Shown here: positions 60,457 to 64,000 of the stretch, piece after piece
Layout: every line of letters starts with the position of its first letter
Position numbering within the stretch: the stretch's first letter is position 1
NCBI RefSeq assembly: GCF_946479965.1
Contig: NZ_CAMLHX010000010.1
Coordinates: 1 to 64,000 of the forward strand
Source of the DNA: an uncultured Mucilaginibacter sp.
Lineage (GTDB): Bacteria; Bacteroidota; Bacteroidia; Sphingobacteriales; Sphingobacteriaceae
Length of the DNA: 64,000 nucleotides
Direction of reading: 5' to 3'
Position numbers and translations under genes: made by a program
The notes under the pieces: generated by a model
What the model saw: only the letters and a program-made list of their open reading frames with translations
What the model was told of the DNA's origin: nothing
The model's database searches: none

Positions 60457-62385
60457 TTAACTAGCTATCGTATGCGCTTTGCGCTGTGCGGCAATGCTTT
60501 TAACCTTTATGGCAATATTCGCGGCATCAAAACCACATTCTGCCCAGAGTTCGGGCTGCTCGCCGTGTTCTACAAAATGGTCGGGGATACCCAGGCGGAT
60601 AACTTGCGCCTGGTAGTTGTTATCAGCCATAAATTCAAGCACGGCTGTTCCCATACCGCCTTCCATACAGCCATCTTCAACAGTTATAACCTTGCTGAAT
60701 TTTTTAAATACCTCGTGGAGTAACGCTTCGTCAATCGGTTTAACAAAACGCATATCGTAATGGGCCGGGTAATAACCCTCGCCATTAAGTTCGGCAACGG
60801 CGTTTACGGCTTCGTTACCTATGTGCCCTATGGTTAATATGGCTACATCTTCACCATCGCATATTTTACGCCCCTTGCCAACCGGAACGGCCTTAAACGG
60901 ACGCTGCCAGTCAACCATAACACCCGTACCACGCGGGTAGCGTATCACAAACGGACCCATGTTTTCCTGCTGCGCGGTATACATCAGGTTACGCAGTTCT
61001 TCCTCGTTCATTGGTGAAGAAACCGTCATATTAGGGATGCAACGCATAAACGCCAGATCGTAAGCGCCGTGGTGTGTTGCACCATCCGCACCGGCAATAC
61101 CTGCCCTATCCAAACAAAACACAACATTCAGGTTTTGGATGGCAACGTCATGTATCACCTGGTCGTAAGCCCGCTGCATAAAGCTAGAGTAGATATTACA
61201 AAACGGTACCAGCCCTTGTGTTGCTAAACCCGCCGAAAAAGTAACGGCGTGCTGCTCGGCTATGCCTACGTCAAAAGCACGATCAGGCATGGCCTTCATC
61301 ATCAGGTTTAATGAGCAACCCGAAGGCATAGCAGGCGTTATACCCATTATTTTGGCATTCTGCTCGGCTAATTCAATTATGCTGTGGCCAAACACGTCCT
61401 GATATTTTGGAGGTTGAGGCTTGTCGCTTTTGGTCTTTTTTATTTCGCCGGTTATTTTATCAAACAAACCGGGGGCGTGCCATTTGGTCTGATCTTTTTC
61501 GGCCAATGCATAGCCTTTGCCTTTAACCGTAATGCAGTGCAGCAGTTTTGGGCCGGGAATATCGCGCAGATCGCGCAGTACTTTAGCTAAATTTTTAACA
61601 TCATGCCCGTCAACCGGACCAAAATATCTGAATTTTAAGGCCTCGAAAAAGTTGCTTCGTTTAAGCAGGGTGCCTTTAATGCTCTTCTCAATTTTAAGCG
61701 CCATGTTATAGGCATCAGGACCTATAGACGAGATCTTAGCCAAAACGCTGGCAATATCATCCCTGAAACGATTGTAGGGCCTGGAAGTGGTTATGCTCGT
61801 CAGGTATTCTTTTAACGCGCCAACGTTCGGGTCTATAGACATGTTGTTGTCGTTCAGAATAACCAACACGTTGGAGTTGGCTATGCCCGCATGATTCAAA
61901 GCCTCAAAAGCCAAGCCTGCGGTCATGGCGCCGTCGCCAATTACGGCAACGTGTTGCCTGTCGTTCTCGCCTTTGTATTTTGATGCGACAGCCATACCCA
62001 ATGCTGCCGATATTGAAGTAGAAGAGTGGCCCACGCCAAAAGTATCGTATTCGCTTTCTGAGCGTTTAGGGAAGCCGCTTAAGCCGCCATAAACCCGGTT
62101 GGTATGAAAGTCGTTGCGGCGGCCGGTCAATACCTTGTGCCCGTAAGCCTGGTGACCAACGTCCCACACTAACTGATCGTAAGGCGTATTGAGGATATAA
62201 TGCAGCGCTACAGTTAATTCAACCACGCCTAAACTGGCGGCAAAGTGCCCGCCGTTTACCGATACCACATCAATAATGTACTGGCGCAGCTCCTGGCAAA
62301 CCTGCTCAAGTTGTTCTTCTTTAAGTAGTTTCAGATCAGAAGGCGAGTTAATGCCTTCAAGTAGTTCACCAGCGGGTACCTGCAT
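60457..62385 (-). CDS. dxs: 1-deoxy-D-xylulose-5-phosphate synthase
   Basis: The 642-residue thiamine enzyme has the TPP motif GDGAMTAGLAFEALNHAG ending in NDNNMSI, the substrate region DVGHQAYGHKVLTGRR, the mobile motif DRAGIAGADGATHHGAYDL and a transketolase C-terminal domain ending GIPDHFVEHGEQPELW. It condenses pyruvate and glyceraldehyde-3-phosphate for isoprenoid synthesis. It is monocistronic and ends against the REP palindrome. Length and motif order are complete. Confidence 0.96.
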   Translation of the reverse strand: MQVPAGELLEGINSPSDLKLLKEEQLEQVCQELRQYIIDVVSVNGGHFAASLGVVELTVALHYILNTPYDQLVWDVGHQAYGHKVLTGRRNDFHTNRVYGGLSGFPKRSESEYDTFGVGHSSTSISAALGMAVASKYKGENDRQHVAVIGDGAMTAGLAFEALNHAGIANSNVLVILNDNNMSIDPNVGALKEYLTSITTSRPYNRFRDDIASVLAKISSIGPDAYNMALKIEKSIKGTLLKRSNFFEALKFRYFGPVDGHDVKNLAKVLRDLRDIPGPKLLHCITVKGKGYALAEKDQTKWHAPGLFDKITGEIKKTKSDKPQPPKYQDVFGHSIIELAEQNAKIMGITPAMPSGCSLNLMMKAMPDRAFDVGIAEQHAVTFSAGLATQGLVPFCNIYSSFMQRAYDQVIHDVAIQNLNVVFCLDRAGIAGADGATHHGAYDLAFMRCIPNMTVSSPMNEEELRNLMYTAQQENMGPFVIRYPRGTGVMVDWQRPFKAVPVGKGRKICDGEDVAILTIGHIGNEAVNAVAELNGEGYYPAHYDMRFVKPIDEALLHEVFKKFSKVITVEDGCMEGGMGTAVLEFMADNNYQAQVIRLGIPDHFVEHGEQPELWAECGFDAANIAIKVKSIAAQRKAHTIAS

Positions 62386-62576
62386 TTGTTATATTACCGA
62401 TATTAACTTACAAATTAAGCTAATTATATGATAACTTTTAAAGAAAAAATTAGTTTGTTGCAGGTGCAATTAATTATAACGACATAGATAGGCGATTTGT
62501 TATACGGGGGCAATATCTTTTTCTGATTTACCACCTGAGGCAATAATGGTCGAAATCCCTATATTTGGATTAAGCC

Positions 62577-63329
62577 ATGACCGAAGAAAGCTTTGAAATA
62601 AAACTGCCGCAGTTTGAGGGTCCGTTTGACCTGCTGCTGTTCTTTATTGAACGGGATGAGCTGGATATACACGAGATTTCCATCACCCGCATAGCCAACG
62701 ATTTCCTGGATTACATCCACCACATGACCAGCCTTAACATTGAGCTGGCCAGCGAGTTTATTTTTGTTGCCGCTACGCTTATGCGCATAAAGGCTAAAAT
62801 GCTGCTGCCGCGATACGATACCGAAGATGGCGAAAGCGAACTAGATCAAAAAGATGAACTGATACGCCGGCTGATAGAATACAAGAAATTTAAAGAGATT
62901 TGCGAAGAGATAAGGCCGATGGAGGAAGAGCGCTTTAAACAGGAGCGCCGGGGTAACATTAAGTACGATATAGAGCAAACCGAGGCCGTAAAACTGCCGG
63001 GCGAAGAATTGGCCGACATAAGCTTATATAAACTGATGATGGTTTACTCCCGCCTGATGCGCAATTACCAAAACCGCGCGCAGGAGGTTACGCATACCGT
63101 AGTGCAGTACCCATACACCATAGAGGCGCAGAAGAAAGCCATAGATGATCTGTTGCGCATAAACAGCCGGCTCGATTTTAAAACCATAGCCGGCAACTCA
63201 GAAAACAAAGTGCATTTTGTATACAACTTTTTAGCCGTGCTGGAGATGCTGCAGCAGGAGCTGCTCGAAATTCAGATCGGGCTGGGATATAACAACTTTT
63301 GGGTATCGCCGAAGGAGGCTGCTCAATAA
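62577..63329 (+). CDS. scpA: Segregation and condensation protein ScpA
   Basis: The 250-residue kleisin has the N-terminal motif FEGPFDLLLFFIERDELDI and ASEFIFVAATLMRIKAKMLLP, the ScpA hallmark, and a C-terminal winged-helix-like part with FKTIAGNSENKVHFVYNFLAVLEM. It bridges SMC dimers in chromosome condensation. A TATATTTG -7-like element lies at 62560-62567, 10 bases before the ATG. scpB is not in the window. The stop lies just before a degenerate REP palindrome. Confidence 0.94.
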   Translation: MTEESFEIKLPQFEGPFDLLLFFIERDELDIHEISITRIANDFLDYIHHMTSLNIELASEFIFVAATLMRIKAKMLLPRYDTEDGESELDQKDELIRRLIEYKKFKEICEEIRPMEEERFKQERRGNIKYDIEQTEAVKLPGEELADISLYKLMMVYSRLMRNYQNRAQEVTHTVVQYPYTIEAQKKAIDDLLRINSRLDFKTIAGNSENKVHFVYNFLAVLEMLQQELLEIQIGLGYNNFWVSPKEAAQ

Positions 63330-63336
63330 ACAAATT

Positions 63337-63360
63337 GCGACGCGTTTTAAACCCATCGCT
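63337..63360. repeat. Degenerate REP palindrome between convergent genes
   Basis: GCGACGCGTTTTAAACCCATCGCT matches the REP core (GCGATGGG...) with two changes in the left arm. It lies between the scpA stop and the end of the DUF1569 gene and has lost perfect pairing. Confidence 0.65.
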
Positions 63361-63366
63361 ATTGTT

Positions 63367-63822
63367 TTACACGCCAAACTGTTCCAAATGATGGTTAAGG
63401 TGCTTATAAAACATCACGTTCCATTCATCAGCGGTCAGGCGCCCGAAGGACAGGGATTCGCGGCCCTCAAAATGATCTTTACCCAATTGGAGGGTATGAT
63501 CCAGATAATCTAACAAACGTTTTTTCTCCGTCTCAAAATCTCTTCCGTCGCCTATTATAAACGCTTTGGCGGTAGGTGTATTCCTTTTGTACGGTTTTGG
63601 CCCGACCACCACATTTTTTACTACCGTTTTTAAAATTAACCGCAGTAAGAAACCTGGCCTTGGATATTTATCAGTATAAGCCATTTCATAGCTAACATTG
63701 GTATGCGCCAACATCTGCGACACGTTCATTTTGCCCCACAGGGCAGCTGTTTGCGGCGTTAATTTATTGATGCGATCCTTAAGTTCGGTAACATCGGCGG
63801 CATTGAAAACGCTTTTAATCAT
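63367..63822 (-). CDS. DUF1569 / DinB-like family protein
   Basis: The 151-residue protein has the helical bundle pattern of DinB-like proteins: ELKDRINKLTPQTAALWG, QMLAHTNVSYEMAYTDKYP and a C-terminal MFYKHLNHHLEQFG. The histidines in MLAHTN and YKHLNHHL are the likely metal ligands. Members are cytoplasmic and usually of unknown function, sometimes thiol-linked hydrolases. It is convergent with scpA. Confidence 0.82.
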   Translation of the reverse strand: MIKSVFNAADVTELKDRINKLTPQTAALWGKMNVSQMLAHTNVSYEMAYTDKYPRPGFLLRLILKTVVKNVVVGPKPYKRNTPTAKAFIIGDGRDFETEKKRLLDYLDHTLQLGKDHFEGRESLSFGRLTADEWNVMFYKHLNHHLEQFGV

Positions 63823-63864
63823 GATGAGCGGGTTTGTTCAAATATAGGGTTTAGAATGAATTAC

Positions 63865-64000
63865 TTATCCCTTCCAAACAGGCAGGTGGAAATAAAATTT
63901 AGCGCCCTCGCCCGGCTTACTTTTAACACCGATGCTGCCGCCCTGGGCTATAATAAACTCCTTTGATATGGCCAGGCCAAGACCACTGCCGGTTTTATTT
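63865..64000 (-). CDS. Histidine kinase C-terminus, truncated by the window edge
   Basis: The minus-strand frame encodes [19 protein letters not shown], the G2 box of a HATPase domain, and a final strand [18 protein letters not shown], ending at a TAA complementary to 63865-63867. The 5' part lies beyond the window. It is a sensor histidine kinase, probably hybrid or membrane-bound; domains upstream cannot be seen. It ends 43 bases upstream of the DUF1569 gene's start on the same strand. Confidence 0.85.
   Translation of the reverse strand, partial: NKTGSGLGLAISKEFIIAQGGSIGVKSKPGEGAKFYFHLPVWKG

Overview
The window is a chromosomal segment of a Bacteroidota bacterium, most likely Sphingobacteriaceae (Mucilaginibacter/Pedobacter type). 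The grounds are Bacteroidota-restricted families (DUF5686, IPExxxVDY, DUF2480, DUF6427, a NagX-like acyltransferase, NagB fused to a PIG-L deacetylase, many secreted TonB-C and carboxypeptidase-regulatory-domain proteins), promoters of the TTG-N17-19-TAnnTTTG type, and a near absence of Shine-Dalgarno sites. The assignment is by recognition only; no database search was possible. No rRNA, tRNA or CRISPR array was recognised.

Layout. 1-1803: the end of a histidine kinase with its response regulator. 1816-9918: envelope proteins, a ModE-like regulator with a molybdopterin-fold protein, and two tandem carboxypeptidase-regulatory-domain paralogues. 10181-13505: amino-sugar genes (nagB-PIG-L and anmK, divergent). 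14048-17326: trpE-trpG-trpC behind a Trp-rich leader peptide and attenuator, with no trpD. 17425-28784: a PfkB kinase, a toxin-antitoxin pair, a DUF922 protease-like protein, an Lhr-like helicase, an M16 protein with a damaged zinc motif, a NagX-like protein, GtrA and a beta-CASP nuclease. 28841-32789: three small TonB-C proteins, then BlaI and an M56 (BlaR1-like) protease carrying two TonB-C domains, tied together by repeated operator-like palindromes. 33389-43019: an outer-membrane barrel protein, pyk, acpP-fabF-rnc, yicC, gmk and nadD. 43042-59775: a mostly minus-strand envelope and housekeeping block (RemB-like, gmd, ppiD, lptC, coaX, purQ, two porins, LpxH-like, YjjG-like, miaE). 59826-64000: a REP-flanked IS200-like transposase, dxs, scpA, a DUF1569 protein and the end of a second histidine kinase.

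The most unusual content is intergenic. Three elements of about 200 bp (9976-10172, 19589-19792, 26591-26793 on the minus strand) share a 26-bp core containing CCTGACGAATAAGT and one layout: an outer word about 68 bp before the core, a pair of words 10 bp apart just after it, a second pair or triplet about 50-70 bp further on, and an inverted word closing the element. The word itself differs between elements (GTTTCAC, GTTGCA, TTGCTCCG) but is repeated within each. In two of them it forms perfect terminal inverted repeats. I know of no described family with this design. A separate palindrome family (core GCGATGGGTTT) flanks the transposase at 59974 and recurs at 17284 and 63337, which is a REP/RAYT arrangement. 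Word-type inverted repeats sit directly upstream of anmK and gmk, and a C/G-rich palindrome is translated into the N-terminus of TrpC.

Two small ORFs are added: 34899-34985 with a strong Shine-Dalgarno site, and 58226-58336, a 36-residue membrane protein with an acidic tail. Several starts were moved downstream to signal peptides or family-typical N-termini; the reasons are given in each entry.
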